A program made the position numbers and the translations under genes. Source: Pseudomonadota bacterium (GTDB taxonomy: Bacteria > SAR324 > XYD2-FULL-50-16 > JAHJRI01). From it: DNA of 55,216 nt. The DNA is taken from positions 1 to 55,216 of the forward strand of contig JAKSDL010000780.1 of NCBI GenBank assembly GCA_022360105.1, read 5' to 3'. The notes below the pieces were generated by a model, which saw only the letters and a program-made list of their open reading frames with translations, was not told the DNA's origin and did no database searches. This document shows positions 18,024 to 27,456 of the stretch, in pieces (position 1 is the first letter of the stretch; each line of letters starts with the position of its first letter).

Positions 18024-19376
18024 TTGAAAATTGTCATTGCAGGCGCTGGTGAAGTTGGTTTCCACTTAATCGAAAATCTCAGCAGAGAAGATCAGGACCT
18101 ATCTGTGATCGATATCAATGCCGAGGTATTGGAGAAACTGAAGCTGGATTACGGAATACAAACCGATCATTCAAACATTGCCGACAGCCAGTTTTTAGCT
18201 CCTGCCCATCTGGAAGATACTGACTTGTTTCTTGCCATCACCAACTCCGACGAAACCAACATGATTGCTTGCAAACTTGCTTCGGAAGCGGGGGTCAAAC
18301 AGACTATTTGCCGAATTCGACAGGTCGATTTATCGACAACCAAAAAAGAGTTCTCACTAAAGTCCCTGGGCATTGACTGGGTGATCAATCCTGTATCACT
18401 GGTTGCTGACGAGCTGGTACAATTGGTTTTGACACCAAACATTGTTGACAGCCACTTCTTTCTGGACAGAAAAATCCTGCTAACCGGATACCGCATGACT
18501 GAGTATTCGCGGATTATCGGTCGCTCCATTGAAGTCCTGGAAAAAGAATTCAAGCGAAACCTTTTTCAAATCGCCATCATCCAACGCAAGAACATGTCTT
18601 TCATTCCACAAAAGAAAGATATTATTAAATATGGGGATGTTGTCTATTTCATCTATAAAAATGAAGACTTTGTGGCCCTAAGGCGAGTCCTGGGTTACGC
18701 GCAGAAATTTTCAAAAACCCGCAAGATTTTTATCAACGGTGGTGGAAATATAGGCTTAAGGATAGCCGAAGGTCTTGAGAAAGCAGGCCAGGAAGTAAAA
18801 CTTATTGAGCAAAATCTTTCACGCAGCTATCAGATAGCCGAATCTCTGCAGAAGTCCCTGGTATTGAACTTTGACGGCACCGATCTCAACCAACTGATGA
18901 CCGAAGGAGTGGAAAGTGCGGATTATTTTATCTCTGTAACCGACTCTGAACCGGTTAATATCACTTCTTGCTTGCTGGCCTGCGATCAAGGTGTGGAAAG
19001 AACCATTTGCCTGGTTCAGCAACCGGAACTGGTTCAGATAATTAACCAGAACACACCAATTACCTTGGGGGTTAGTCCACGCGTTTTAACCGCAAGACAT
19101 TTGGTGCAGTTTATCCAGGGCACGAATGTTTCATCCTATTTTTCGTTGGTTAACAGCCAGATTGAAGTCCTTGAAGTTCATCTTGAAGCACACTCAAAAT
19201 GCCTGAACATTCCTTTAAAACACTTGACGCTTCCAGAGAACGTTCTGATAGGAATGATCAAAAGACACAACACATTTTTACTTGCAAAAGGAAATACATT
19301 TTTAATGGCGGGAGATATTGTTCTCCTGGTCTTGCACAGATTTGACAGAGAAAATGCACTTTCCTATTTTGTCTGA
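18024..19376 (+). CDS. trkA: Trk potassium uptake regulator TrkA
   Basis: Peripheral NAD-binding regulator of the TrkH potassium channel. The 450-residue protein has two RCK-N Rossmann domains (KIVIAGAGEVGFHLIENL at residue 2 and KIFINGGGNIGLRIAEGL near 234), each followed by an RCK-C domain, as in full-length TrkA (458 in E. coli). The start is a TTG at 18024, fixed by AAGGAG at 18013-18018 and the family N-terminus. It precedes trkH by 75 bp. Confidence 0.96.
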   Translation: MKIVIAGAGEVGFHLIENLSREDQDLSVIDINAEVLEKLKLDYGIQTDHSNIADSQFLAPAHLEDTDLFLAITNSDETNMIACKLASEAGVKQTICRIRQVDLSTTKKEFSLKSLGIDWVINPVSLVADELVQLVLTPNIVDSHFFLDRKILLTGYRMTEYSRIIGRSIEVLEKEFKRNLFQIAIIQRKNMSFIPQKKDIIKYGDVVYFIYKNEDFVALRRVLGYAQKFSKTRKIFINGGGNIGLRIAEGLEKAGQEVKLIEQNLSRSYQIAESLQKSLVLNFDGTDLNQLMTEGVESADYFISVTDSEPVNITSCLLACDQGVERTICLVQQPELVQIINQNTPITLGVSPRVLTARHLVQFIQGTNVSSYFSLVNSQIEVLEVHLEAHSKCLNIPLKHLTLPENVLIGMIKRHNTFLLAKGNTFLMAGDIVLLVLHRFDRENALSYFV

Positions 19377-19451
19377 TTAGGCATTAATAAAAACAATTAG
19401 TTAAATCTTTATAGTTGTGCCACTACTGGCACTCAGCGAATTATCCTGAGT

Positions 19452-20900
19452 ATGCAATTCGGATCCATATTAAAAGCGCTTGGATTAATCATAGGCGTAT
19501 TAGCTGTCTTCTTATTGATTCCTGCAACGTACTCCTTTTTCTCAGGAACGAACGATTTTAGTGCGTTTTTGATATCTATCGGAATCTCAGCTATTGTTGC
19601 TCTCCTACTTTTTTTGGTTCCAAAATCCAAGTCATCCTTAAAAACCCGCGACAGTTATGCTTTAGTGACTTTTGGCTGGCTATGCGCTGGTTTGTTTGGA
19701 TGCCTCCCATACTATATGTCCGGTTATATTCCCTCATTCACTGATGCTTATTTTGAATCTATCAGCGGCTTTACGACAACCGGAGCTTCCATACTGGCTG
19801 ATATCGAAGCTCTCCCTCCTGCCATTTTATTGTGGAGGAGCTTTACCCAGTGGCTGGGGGGTATGGGAATCATCGTTTTTGCCCTGGCAATTATCCCCTA
19901 TTTGAACATTGGAGGCATGGGAATATTCCAGGCGGAGGTTCCCGGTCCAACGGCCGAAAAGCTGACTCCACGAATCCAGGATACAGCGAAAGTACTGTGG
20001 ATCGTTTATTTGATTTTTACTGTGGTCTTGATTGGACTCTTGTGGTTTGCAGGGATGACTTTATTCGATGCGGTGAATCACTCTTTTACGACTATGTCCA
20101 CCGGTGGATTCAGTACCAACAACTCCAGCATAGCGGGCTCTCATTCTCCTGTCATCGAATGGATACTGACCATTTTCATGATATTGGCGGGAGTCAATTT
20201 CGCTCTGCACTATCATGTTATGTTCAGGGGATTTAATCCCAAGATATACAGTCAGGATTCGGAATTAAGGTTTTATTTTATTGTGATCGCTTTGGCCCTG
20301 GTTGCGATTTGTACATCCGTATTTGTAAGACAAGGGGGTAATTTACTCGAAGTACTGCGCAATGCCAGCTTCACCATTGCATCCATTTTGACAACGACAG
20401 GGTTTGGTACAGCTGACTATGAACTTTGGCCGGTTTTCAGCCAGTTCATACTGATGTTCCTAATGGTCATGGGTGGATGCGCCGGTAGCACTGCCGGAGG
20501 AATCAAAGCAGTACGATTCATGTTAGTCATTAAATATATGTATGTGGAAATGCTAAAGCTGATACATCCAAATTTGATCCGAACAGTCAAAATGAAGGAC
20601 GCAGTTGTGGACAGGGGTGTGTTGGCAAATATTCTCAGTTTTATTTTTGTCTACACAGCCGTAATGATCTTTTCAATTCTACTGGTCTCGATCGATACGA
20701 ATGATATGGTGACAGCACTGGGAAGCGTTGTGGCCAGTTTAAGCAATATCGGACCTGGTTTTGGAACTGTTGGACCAACGGATAACTATGCCCATCTGGG
20801 AGATTTCACCAAATGGGTGCTTTCGCTGGATATGGTAATGGGAAGACTGGAAATTCTAACCATACTAATCCTTTTCCTTCCCCAGACCTGGAAAAGATAA
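19452..20900 (+). CDS. trkH: Trk potassium uptake channel subunit TrkH
   Basis: A 482-residue inner-membrane potassium transporter, close to the usual 483. About ten hydrophobic segments arranged as four pore repeats are visible, with selectivity-filter segments such as SGFTTTGASI, FTTMSTGGFSTNNSS, ILTTTGFGT and SNIGPGFG, and the conserved GGCAGSTAGGIKAVR after the third. It pairs with trkA upstream. The gene ends 24 bp before the converging plsB-like gene. Confidence 0.96.
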   Translation: MQFGSILKALGLIIGVLAVFLLIPATYSFFSGTNDFSAFLISIGISAIVALLLFLVPKSKSSLKTRDSYALVTFGWLCAGLFGCLPYYMSGYIPSFTDAYFESISGFTTTGASILADIEALPPAILLWRSFTQWLGGMGIIVFALAIIPYLNIGGMGIFQAEVPGPTAEKLTPRIQDTAKVLWIVYLIFTVVLIGLLWFAGMTLFDAVNHSFTTMSTGGFSTNNSSIAGSHSPVIEWILTIFMILAGVNFALHYHVMFRGFNPKIYSQDSELRFYFIVIALALVAICTSVFVRQGGNLLEVLRNASFTIASILTTTGFGTADYELWPVFSQFILMFLMVMGGCAGSTAGGIKAVRFMLVIKYMYVEMLKLIHPNLIRTVKMKDAVVDRGVLANILSFIFVYTAVMIFSILLVSIDTNDMVTALGSVVASLSNIGPGFGTVGPTDNYAHLGDFTKWVLSLDMVMGRLEILTILILFLPQTWKR

Positions 20901-20924
20901 GGCAAAATCTGAACTACTAAACCA

Positions 20925-22772
20925 TTACCACTCTCCGGCGCTGATTAATTCGCTTTCCGAAGGGAAAAATCTTTCGTTAAGGGCATGAATGTTCTCAAAC
21001 TCTTCGCCCTTTTTAATCAGTTTCTTTCTTTTACCTGATTCCGAGACACTTAAAATTTCTTCCTCTGTAAAAAACCTTATGATGTTGTTGTAACTTACCG
21101 TAAGGTTTCCTTCCAACGAATCAATCTTCCCCAGTAACAGAAGCTTGTGGTGAGTTTCCCGAAACACCTCAATCAGGTTTTTCGAATCCATGGGAAAAGC
21201 CGCTTTTTTGGAGGTAAGAACATTGATAGCCACATAAAAGGACTCCAGGAAAGGCAGCAGAATATTAGCCAGCATGTTGATCTTTTTCTGGTTGTTTGGA
21301 TTGATACTATAAACTCCTTTCTTTTCCGTAACCAGATCCTGTTCCAGGGCAAATTTCAGCATTGTATCGACAGCTTCGGTAAAATCATAGGACTGCGGGA
21401 AACGGAATTCGTACCTTAATAAATCATTAAATAAAAAGATACTTTCCAACAGCTTGTCCCTGGTTTTAACGCCATGTTTCAGTTTCAAAGCTATGATAGA
21501 GGGAATAACGTAATGGTGAACAAAGATGTTTTTGTACAAATTCAGACGTATCTTATCCTTGGTATCGAAATAGTAGATATCCTCGTCCGGATCATGAATG
21601 CAACCGACGGTTCCGCTTTGAATCAGAAATTCAACAATACCTTCCAGCCCCCCTTCACTCTCAACCAAGGTATCTACAGCCCTGGGATGTACAGCCTGGT
21701 AGAGGTCCACCAGGAATCGACTCTTTTCCAGCAGTTCATTCTTTTGAAATCCGCGATGACGCTCCGAAAGCAGGGCTGTTGCCACAACAGGAACGGCAGA
21801 GGTTCGGGTATATATATTGATCTGATCCATCACCTCCATTCCCAACGAGAATGAGAGCTCCCTGAAATCTTCAGAATCAGGATCCGGAATCTGATCCAGC
21901 TTGTTTTTGTCCAAGTAGCGGGCAATCATGTCACGCACGGACATGGGGGGTGCAAATGACACATAAACCTTTCCGAAGTTCTTTTTCAACACCTTAAAAG
22001 CATTGATCATCTCCAACAGGTTTTCCTGTTGTTTCTCTGCTCCATTGAGTTCTTTGATATATGCACCTTCTTCAGGAACCCTTTCGTATGTAAAAGATAC
22101 AGGGACAAAATACAGGTCCTTTTCCTGGTTTTTTATCAGGTATTCCAACAACATTGATAAGAGACCGATTTTTGGGAGCAGGTTCTTCCCGGTTCTGGAT
22201 CGCCCCCCTTCAATAAACAATTCAATTGGAAAGCGATGATCCAACAGATAGTACAAGTAGGTGATAAAGGCCGTTGCATAAACAGGTTGATTACGGAAGA
22301 CGCGCCTCATAAACACAGCCCCCCCGCCTTTCAGAATTTTCCCAACACCCGTGACATTTAAATTGTTGCCGGCAATGATGTGAGGAATCTCCATGTAATG
22401 TTCATCCAAAACATAGGACAACAACAGATAATCCAGATGACTGCGATGTGAAGGCAAATAGACCAACTGTTTACCGCCAATCTGAGCTTTCAGTTCCTCA
22501 AGCCCCTGAATCTCAAGCCCGTTGAAAATCCGATACCAAAGCATACGCAAACTGCGTCGTAATCCTTCAACAACCGCAGGAGAGGGAGTAGCCACAATCT
22601 CTTTTAATATCTCTTGAACATACTTTTTGGGATTGCTGCCAAAGGTCTTTTTTGGGGGATGCTCTTGCAGCACTTTCTCGATATCCGGATGATTGATCAA
22701 CTCCTTGATCAATTTTTTTGGTGAATATTTATGCTCCCCAAACAACGGTTTTTTTCTAACTTCCAGTTTCAT
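20925..22772 (-). CDS. plsB: PlsB-type glycerol-3-phosphate acyltransferase
   Basis: Acylates the sn-1 position of glycerol-3-phosphate, the first step of phospholipid synthesis. The 615-residue product has the acyltransferase block I LPSHRSHLDYLLL (His109-Asp114), block III FIEGGRSRTGK and block IV VPVSFTYERVPEE of the PlsB family. It is shorter than E. coli PlsB (807), lacking part of the N-terminal region. I chose ATG 22772 because AAGGA lies 6 bases upstream; the longer reading to 22841 has no ribosome site. The substrate (acyl-CoA or acyl-ACP) is not visible. Confidence 0.9.
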   Translation of the reverse strand: MKLEVRKKPLFGEHKYSPKKLIKELINHPDIEKVLQEHPPKKTFGSNPKKYVQEILKEIVATPSPAVVEGLRRSLRMLWYRIFNGLEIQGLEELKAQIGGKQLVYLPSHRSHLDYLLLSYVLDEHYMEIPHIIAGNNLNVTGVGKILKGGGAVFMRRVFRNQPVYATAFITYLYYLLDHRFPIELFIEGGRSRTGKNLLPKIGLLSMLLEYLIKNQEKDLYFVPVSFTYERVPEEGAYIKELNGAEKQQENLLEMINAFKVLKKNFGKVYVSFAPPMSVRDMIARYLDKNKLDQIPDPDSEDFRELSFSLGMEVMDQINIYTRTSAVPVVATALLSERHRGFQKNELLEKSRFLVDLYQAVHPRAVDTLVESEGGLEGIVEFLIQSGTVGCIHDPDEDIYYFDTKDKIRLNLYKNIFVHHYVIPSIIALKLKHGVKTRDKLLESIFLFNDLLRYEFRFPQSYDFTEAVDTMLKFALEQDLVTEKKGVYSINPNNQKKINMLANILLPFLESFYVAINVLTSKKAAFPMDSKNLIEVFRETHHKLLLLGKIDSLEGNLTVSYNNIIRFFTEEEILSVSESGKRKKLIKKGEEFENIHALNERFFPSESELISAGEW

Positions 22773-23204
22773 AGTAAATCCTTGGTATGTTATCCCTGTT
22801 TTTACTCCCGGATATTTTTCGTGGTATCGACTTAAGTTCAATCATCAAAAGAATGCACTAAACGGCGGCTGCTATTCAGTCCTTTAATTCTCAACAACGC
22901 GCTTTCAATAGATTCTCATGAATGTGAACCAACCACTCACATTATATATATCAGGTTGCCAGTTTTTATCGTCTAATCCCTGACAATGAGAGTAAAACTT
23001 AGATTGTGTTTCCCAAAAAGTCAATTTCTTCGATATTCGTGTCTCGAGATTGACTTTGCGAATCTCTCATTTATCTGTAAAATTCATTCCATAAAGCCCG
23101 AAAAAGAGAATGTGCAACAGGCTACCTGTCGCCAAAATGGGCTCTTATGAGTTTGTCGTTAGCAAGATGGATAAGATCAATAAATTGTGTTCCTAAAAAA
23201 AGAA
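22773..23204. promoter_or_regulatory. Divergent promoter region with an inverted repeat
   Basis: This 432-bp space separates the divergent plsB-like and EcsC-like genes. AAAGTCAAT (23017-23025) and ATTGACTTT (23049-23057) are perfect arms, extendable to 11 of 12 matches. Each arm contains a TTGACT hexamer facing outward, resembling -35 elements on both strands. No good -10 box was found at standard spacing. I see nothing else in this stretch. Confidence 0.35.
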
Positions 23205-23882
23205 ATGAAAGATGATATTCCCGGGCAAGACCCCACTTATATTTTGAAACAGATTTTACAGATAGGTATAAAAGGTGGGCCTGGGCTTTCAAGTGCCAAG
23301 GAGCTTGGGGATAGGTATCTCAACAATCCTTCCTACCCAAGTAAGCTTGAGCGGATAGATGCTCTTATCAGGTGGGAAGAGCGAAAGAATTTTACATCAG
23401 GATTTGTCACCAGCCTGGGAGGTATCATAACATTACCTGTGGCTATACCGGCATCCCTGGGCATTAACTGGGTATTACAAACCAGAATGGTGGCTGCCAT
23501 GGCTCACATCGGAGGATTTGATATCGATGATCCGCCGGTCCGAATGTCGATTGCACTCTGTCTATTAGGAAACAAAGCAAAAGAAATTCTTAATCAAAAC
23601 TTAGAAGACGTTGAGGCCTATATCAGAAAGAAAGGTTTAAGCTCTATTCCAACCAGGACACTCTCTATCGTCAACCAGGCCATCGCCTCCAAACTGATGC
23701 AAATTGCTGCTCAAAAAGGGCTGACGAGGGTCAGCAAGGCAATCCCTCTTGTCGGCGGCTTGGTTGGCGGTGTCATTGACTATCGATCATGCCGAGACAC
23801 TGCAAAATTCGCTAAAGAATTGTTCCAATTCCATCGAGGAATCGAAATGACCCGTCGGCCATCGGCTGATAGCTCTCAATAA
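23205..23882 (+). CDS. EcsC-family protein
   Basis: The ~225-residue protein resembles EcsC-family proteins: a soluble N-terminus, a glycine/alanine-rich amphipathic segment (TSLGGIITLPVAIPASLGINWVLQTRMVAAMAHIGG near residues 68-102), and a second hydrophobic glycine motif (AIPLVGGLVGGVIDYR) near 185-200. EcsC proteins are of unclear function, often linked to membrane or secretion. The ATG at 23205 is preferred to a GTG at 23187; neither has a good ribosome site. The next gene starts 16 bp after the stop. Confidence 0.75.
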   Translation: MKDDIPGQDPTYILKQILQIGIKGGPGLSSAKELGDRYLNNPSYPSKLERIDALIRWEERKNFTSGFVTSLGGIITLPVAIPASLGINWVLQTRMVAAMAHIGGFDIDDPPVRMSIALCLLGNKAKEILNQNLEDVEAYIRKKGLSSIPTRTLSIVNQAIASKLMQIAAQKGLTRVSKAIPLVGGLVGGVIDYRSCRDTAKFAKELFQFHRGIEMTRRPSADSSQ

Positions 23883-23898
23883 TCCAACCAAACCTCTA

Positions 23899-24900
23899 AT
23901 GCCGGAAAAAGTTCTCCTGATTCAACCCAAGCAAATTGGTGATGTGTTGATGACAACACCTGCCGTTCGCGAGTTATACCGCAGAATTCCAAATGGCGAA
24001 ATCCACTTTCTTACTCAACCTCCGTCCGACCAGATATTTGCATACAACCCATATATTTCGAAGGTTATAAAAATTCCAAAGAAACCGAAGTTCAGTGAGG
24101 TTATCAGCATGCTTCGTCAGTTGAGAAAAGAACATTATACAACCATTGTGGATTTTCAGGGAATGCCCAATACCGCTGTCATCAGTCGATTGATCGGAGC
24201 ACGCAAACGAATTGGATTTAATCTAAAGGGCAGGGCACTTTTTTACACACACCCCGTCGATAAACAGGAGCATGTTCATTATTCTGCCCTGCAAAAGATG
24301 AATTTACTTTCGTCACTTGGAGTCAATTCCAGAGATGCCAAGCTTGATTTTTTTATTACCGAGAAAGAGAGAACCAAGGCAAAGCAAATCCTTTCCGGCA
24401 TCGGTGTATCTGGCAATCGTCCTTTGATTTCTGTTTCACCGGTCTCCAGACGGGATTATAAAGTCTGGCCTGCCAGATATTTTGCCCAGGTTTGCGATCA
24501 CCTGGCAGACAAATATGCTGCCCAGATTCTGTTTTTATGGGGTCCTGGAGAATTTCATTTTGTAAAAAAGGTAAAGGACAAGATGAAGCGATCTGCACTG
24601 CCCAAGTACGACATCCCATCTATTTCGGAAACGGTCGCCTTACTTGAATCGGTAGATCTCCATTTAGGCAACGACAACGGTCCGATGCATTTTGCCATTG
24701 CGGCCGGAACCAAAACCGTTGCCGTCTTTGGCAGGCCCCTGATGAAAAACTGGACCCCTCCCGATAATCCACGTCATCTTGCTGTGGAATATGATCCGGG
24801 ATGCAAAAACAGCTGTGTCTACCCGAAATGCGGTTTGGAATGCCTTAAGGACTTAACACCGGAAATGGTGATCAAGAAGGTTGATGAGCACCTGGGGTAG
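23899..24900 (+). CDS. Glycosyltransferase family 9 (heptosyltransferase-like)
   Basis: The 333-residue GT-B protein shows GT9 hallmarks: an N-terminus KVLLIQPKQIGDVLMTTPAVRELYRR typical of WaaC/WaaF/RfaQ (IGD motif near residue 13), RKRIGFNLKGR, and the C-terminal donor-site segment GNDNGPMHFAIAAGTKTVAVFG. GT9 enzymes transfer heptose or related sugars to the LPS core on the cytoplasmic face. Only one such gene is present here, so its acceptor is unknown. It is probably cotranscribed with the EcsC-like gene. Confidence 0.92.
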   Translation: MPEKVLLIQPKQIGDVLMTTPAVRELYRRIPNGEIHFLTQPPSDQIFAYNPYISKVIKIPKKPKFSEVISMLRQLRKEHYTTIVDFQGMPNTAVISRLIGARKRIGFNLKGRALFYTHPVDKQEHVHYSALQKMNLLSSLGVNSRDAKLDFFITEKERTKAKQILSGIGVSGNRPLISVSPVSRRDYKVWPARYFAQVCDHLADKYAAQILFLWGPGEFHFVKKVKDKMKRSALPKYDIPSISETVALLESVDLHLGNDNGPMHFAIAAGTKTVAVFGRPLMKNWTPPDNPRHLAVEYDPGCKNSCVYPKCGLECLKDLTPEMVIKKVDEHLG

Positions 24901-24927
24901 GGGAACTACGTACCCGGGTGACTTTTT
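24889..24927 (+). terminator. Rho-independent terminator at the end of the GT9 gene
   Basis: CACCTGGGGTA and TACCCGGGTG pair into a roughly 10-bp GC-rich stem with one bulge, around an 11-base loop, followed by ACTTTTT. The 5' arm includes the stop codon. The converging gene ends 20 bp further on. Confidence 0.6.
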
Positions 24928-24946
24928 AAACATATTCTGCGCTTAC

Positions 24947-25942
24947 CTATTCAAAGATATAACCAACATTGATTCGGAATTCTGAGGTCTCATCTTCAAA
25001 CATCAATGTTGTTTTAGTAGTGGCAAAGAAAAATCCCAACACAATGCCGTTTTCCGGGACCCAAAGCACTCCTGCCTCGTTTGAAGCGAGAGTTAGAACA
25101 TCATACTCCTTTCCTCCTGGCTGTAGTGATACAGGATCATCAAAAAACAATTTCTCTTCACTTCCTCTGCCTACAAACAGCAGGCCGTTTAGCATCAATT
25201 CGGCGGAATAGCTGTTAGTCTGGATTTCATTGTGGACTGATTCTTTTAGCATGCCTTGAGAGTCACTTTCTGCCTTGGGAGAATTGAAAAAACTGTATTC
25301 CAACCGCAACCTTGTTCCGCCAGGATCTCCGAACATGGCCGAAGCACCAACCAATACATTATTCCAGTGGTTGTCCACCCTTCCATCGCTTTTTTCTTTG
25401 ACCCTTTCGTACCCTGCTCCTAAATAGAGAAAATCGAAAACTTTGACCGAGATACTGCCGACGATAGCCGATTCGGTGATATGCCGATTATCATCGGTAG
25501 CATCATGATACTCGTGACGGTCGTTTTCCCAGGCTCCCAAACCAACGGAGACAAATTCGTTACCTAACAACGATAAATTGATTCTGCCGATGCTTTGATC
25601 AAGCAGCATGGGGATGTTTTGTTGTTGTTCCGTTGTGATACTGTTTGACCATTGACCTACGCCTGCATCAAAGGAAACATTACTGAATTTTAAATGGAGA
25701 TTAGCTGATGATGCTGAAATGTCATATTTATGAGTTTCGTTGCCATCTATGGATCTGTTTCCGCTTGCTTCCCGATAAGTGCCTCCTATCCCTTTTGTAT
25801 CCCGCCAGCTAGCCGCAGCAGGCATTCTGACAAAGTCCGTAGGATCAAATGATGCCGTAATCGATTGAGCCGACGTCCATAACGGAAACAGCATTCCCGC
25901 AAAAATCAATAGTGATAGTTTCGCTTGAGACCGGTTAATCAC
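24947..25942 (-). CDS. Predicted outer-membrane beta-barrel protein
   Basis: The 331-residue protein begins with a signal peptide (MINRSQAKLSLLIFAGMLFPLWTSAQS by eye in two parts, cleavage near residue 25-26) and continues in alternating polar/hydrophobic strands. It ends RINVGYIFE, resembling an outer-membrane barrel terminus although the last residue is Glu. It contains no cysteines or recognised catalytic motif. It lies 20 bp after a gene of similar design, so both are probably cotranscribed paralogues. The role is unknown. Confidence 0.65.
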   Translation of the reverse strand: MINRSQAKLSLLIFAGMLFPLWTSAQSITASFDPTDFVRMPAAASWRDTKGIGGTYREASGNRSIDGNETHKYDISASSANLHLKFSNVSFDAGVGQWSNSITTEQQQNIPMLLDQSIGRINLSLLGNEFVSVGLGAWENDRHEYHDATDDNRHITESAIVGSISVKVFDFLYLGAGYERVKEKSDGRVDNHWNNVLVGASAMFGDPGGTRLRLEYSFFNSPKAESDSQGMLKESVHNEIQTNSYSAELMLNGLLFVGRGSEEKLFFDDPVSLQPGGKEYDVLTLASNEAGVLWVPENGIVLGFFFATTKTTLMFEDETSEFRINVGYIFE

Positions 25943-25962
25943 TGCACCCCCTCCTAACTTTT

Positions 25963-26895
25963 CTATATAAAATTATACCCGACAGTTAACGCATAGGTGT
26001 CATAGTCCACCGAATCGTCACCTGAATCTATCCGATGATTGTCGCGATACAACCCCAGGGACAGGCCTCCTAATTTCAACCCTACCCCAATTTTGCTGTC
26101 TGTCGATTTATAATCATCATTGGCAGCATCATTTTCAATGACCAGTTGCCCAATACGATAAGCAAAGAAAAAACTTCCGGTTTGCAATTCAAGGCTCAAG
26201 TGCGAAATGGTTGATTTTGGCTGTTTAGTGATCAGACCCTTATCCGATTCTGTCTCCGGGATTTGCCTGACTGATGCTTCGGTTTGGAACATCGTTTCCA
26301 AAGGATCGCCAATTTGAACAGCAATACCGGCAATGACTTCATTATATTTTAAGGAGTCATCAGAGCCCTGCTCCGCAGTAACCCGCCTCATGCCTCCTCC
26401 AGCGTACATCAGACCATCAAACAGCCTTAGGGAAAAGCTGCCTTCAAAAGATGTTGTCGTGTTTTTCTTGTCATTACTTACATCATCGGTCTCACTTCGA
26501 TTGTACCCTAACCCCAGCGAAACACTTCTATTTCCGCGAATTGCGAATTTTAAGGAAATTCCGGTATCATTTTCATCTTCGGAAGTAACAGTCGAATTGG
26601 TTGTATTAACGTCAATGCGTTTGGTATCTGAATAGTAAAATAATTCGGTGATAAAATTGCCGGGTTGATAAGCAAACAAAACACTATTGCCGATGTTCTC
26701 TGCTTTGGCATCATTTGTTCCATCACCTTTTTGATAATACCCATCGACCTGAATTCCAATGGTAGAACCGATTCTCCAGGCAGACGCTGATGCCAGCTCA
26801 ACTTCACGGGCCTGATCAAGCGATGGAACCACTATCTGTCCAAAAGCCGGTACCGACCAAATTATAAGAATCAATACAAGTAGTTGTTTTCGCAT
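25963..26895 (-). CDS. Predicted outer-membrane beta-barrel protein, paralogue of the next gene
   Basis: The 310-residue product has a clear signal peptide (LLVLILIIWSVPAFG, cleavage near residue 19-20) and beta-barrel-like alternation to the C-terminus LTVGYNFI. It shares layout with the following protein: a segment like SVSLGLGYN in the middle, a GLMYAGGGMRRV or FLYLGAGYERV strand with following charged loop, then IGDP or FGDPGGTRL, and a terminal VGY. This suggests tandem duplication. No enzymatic motif. Possible porin-like or structural outer-membrane role. Confidence 0.65.
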   Translation of the reverse strand: MRKQLLVLILIIWSVPAFGQIVVPSLDQAREVELASASAWRIGSTIGIQVDGYYQKGDGTNDAKAENIGNSVLFAYQPGNFITELFYYSDTKRIDVNTTNSTVTSEDENDTGISLKFAIRGNRSVSLGLGYNRSETDDVSNDKKNTTTSFEGSFSLRLFDGLMYAGGGMRRVTAEQGSDDSLKYNEVIAGIAVQIGDPLETMFQTEASVRQIPETESDKGLITKQPKSTISHLSLELQTGSFFFAYRIGQLVIENDAANDDYKSTDSKIGVGLKLGGLSLGLYRDNHRIDSGDDSVDYDTYALTVGYNFI

Positions 26896-27456
26896 GGGAA
26901 CATTTAGGTATGCTGTTAATCGTCGTTTTTGTTTCGACCAAATTGTCGTGCAAGGCTTTTATCCGCCGGCTTGGGTATTGTTTTTACTATCAAACCGTTT
27001 TTTCAAATTTTAAGCACTAAAAGACTTGCAAGAATAATGCACTAACAATATCGCATTTTCCCGTCGGTTCTTACTAGCTGGCTGAAACGGACCTTTCCGG
27101 GTTAATCCGTATGAAGCTTTGGAGCGGTTAATCAGACTTACTTTTAAGCATTTGGTGTAGCAGATTTTGCTTTCCCTTCCAAGTAATTCGACTATTCTAA
27201 AACCTTACTCTATGCAAATTTAAGAGCTATTTTTTCAGAAAATCAGTTAATTAGACATTCTATTTTCTAATCCTCAAGAAATCCGATAATCAATTGTACA
27301 CAATTTGCAGAATACACTTCCATCAATCACCTGGGAGATCGGTTATATTTACTTTTTAAAACTGATCAATTGCTTGATTTTCCAAATTAAACTGTGAATA
27401 CTTTTAAGCAGGCAGTTAATCGATAAGAACCTTAACCATGGGTGAAAGGAGAAATC
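26896..27456. other. Divergent intergenic region, no gene seen
   Basis: A 561-bp AT-rich space between the outer-membrane gene pair and the FecR-domain gene. It must hold two divergent promoters, but I could not identify convincing -35/-10 pairs, a riboswitch fold or a repeat. Confidence 0.5.
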
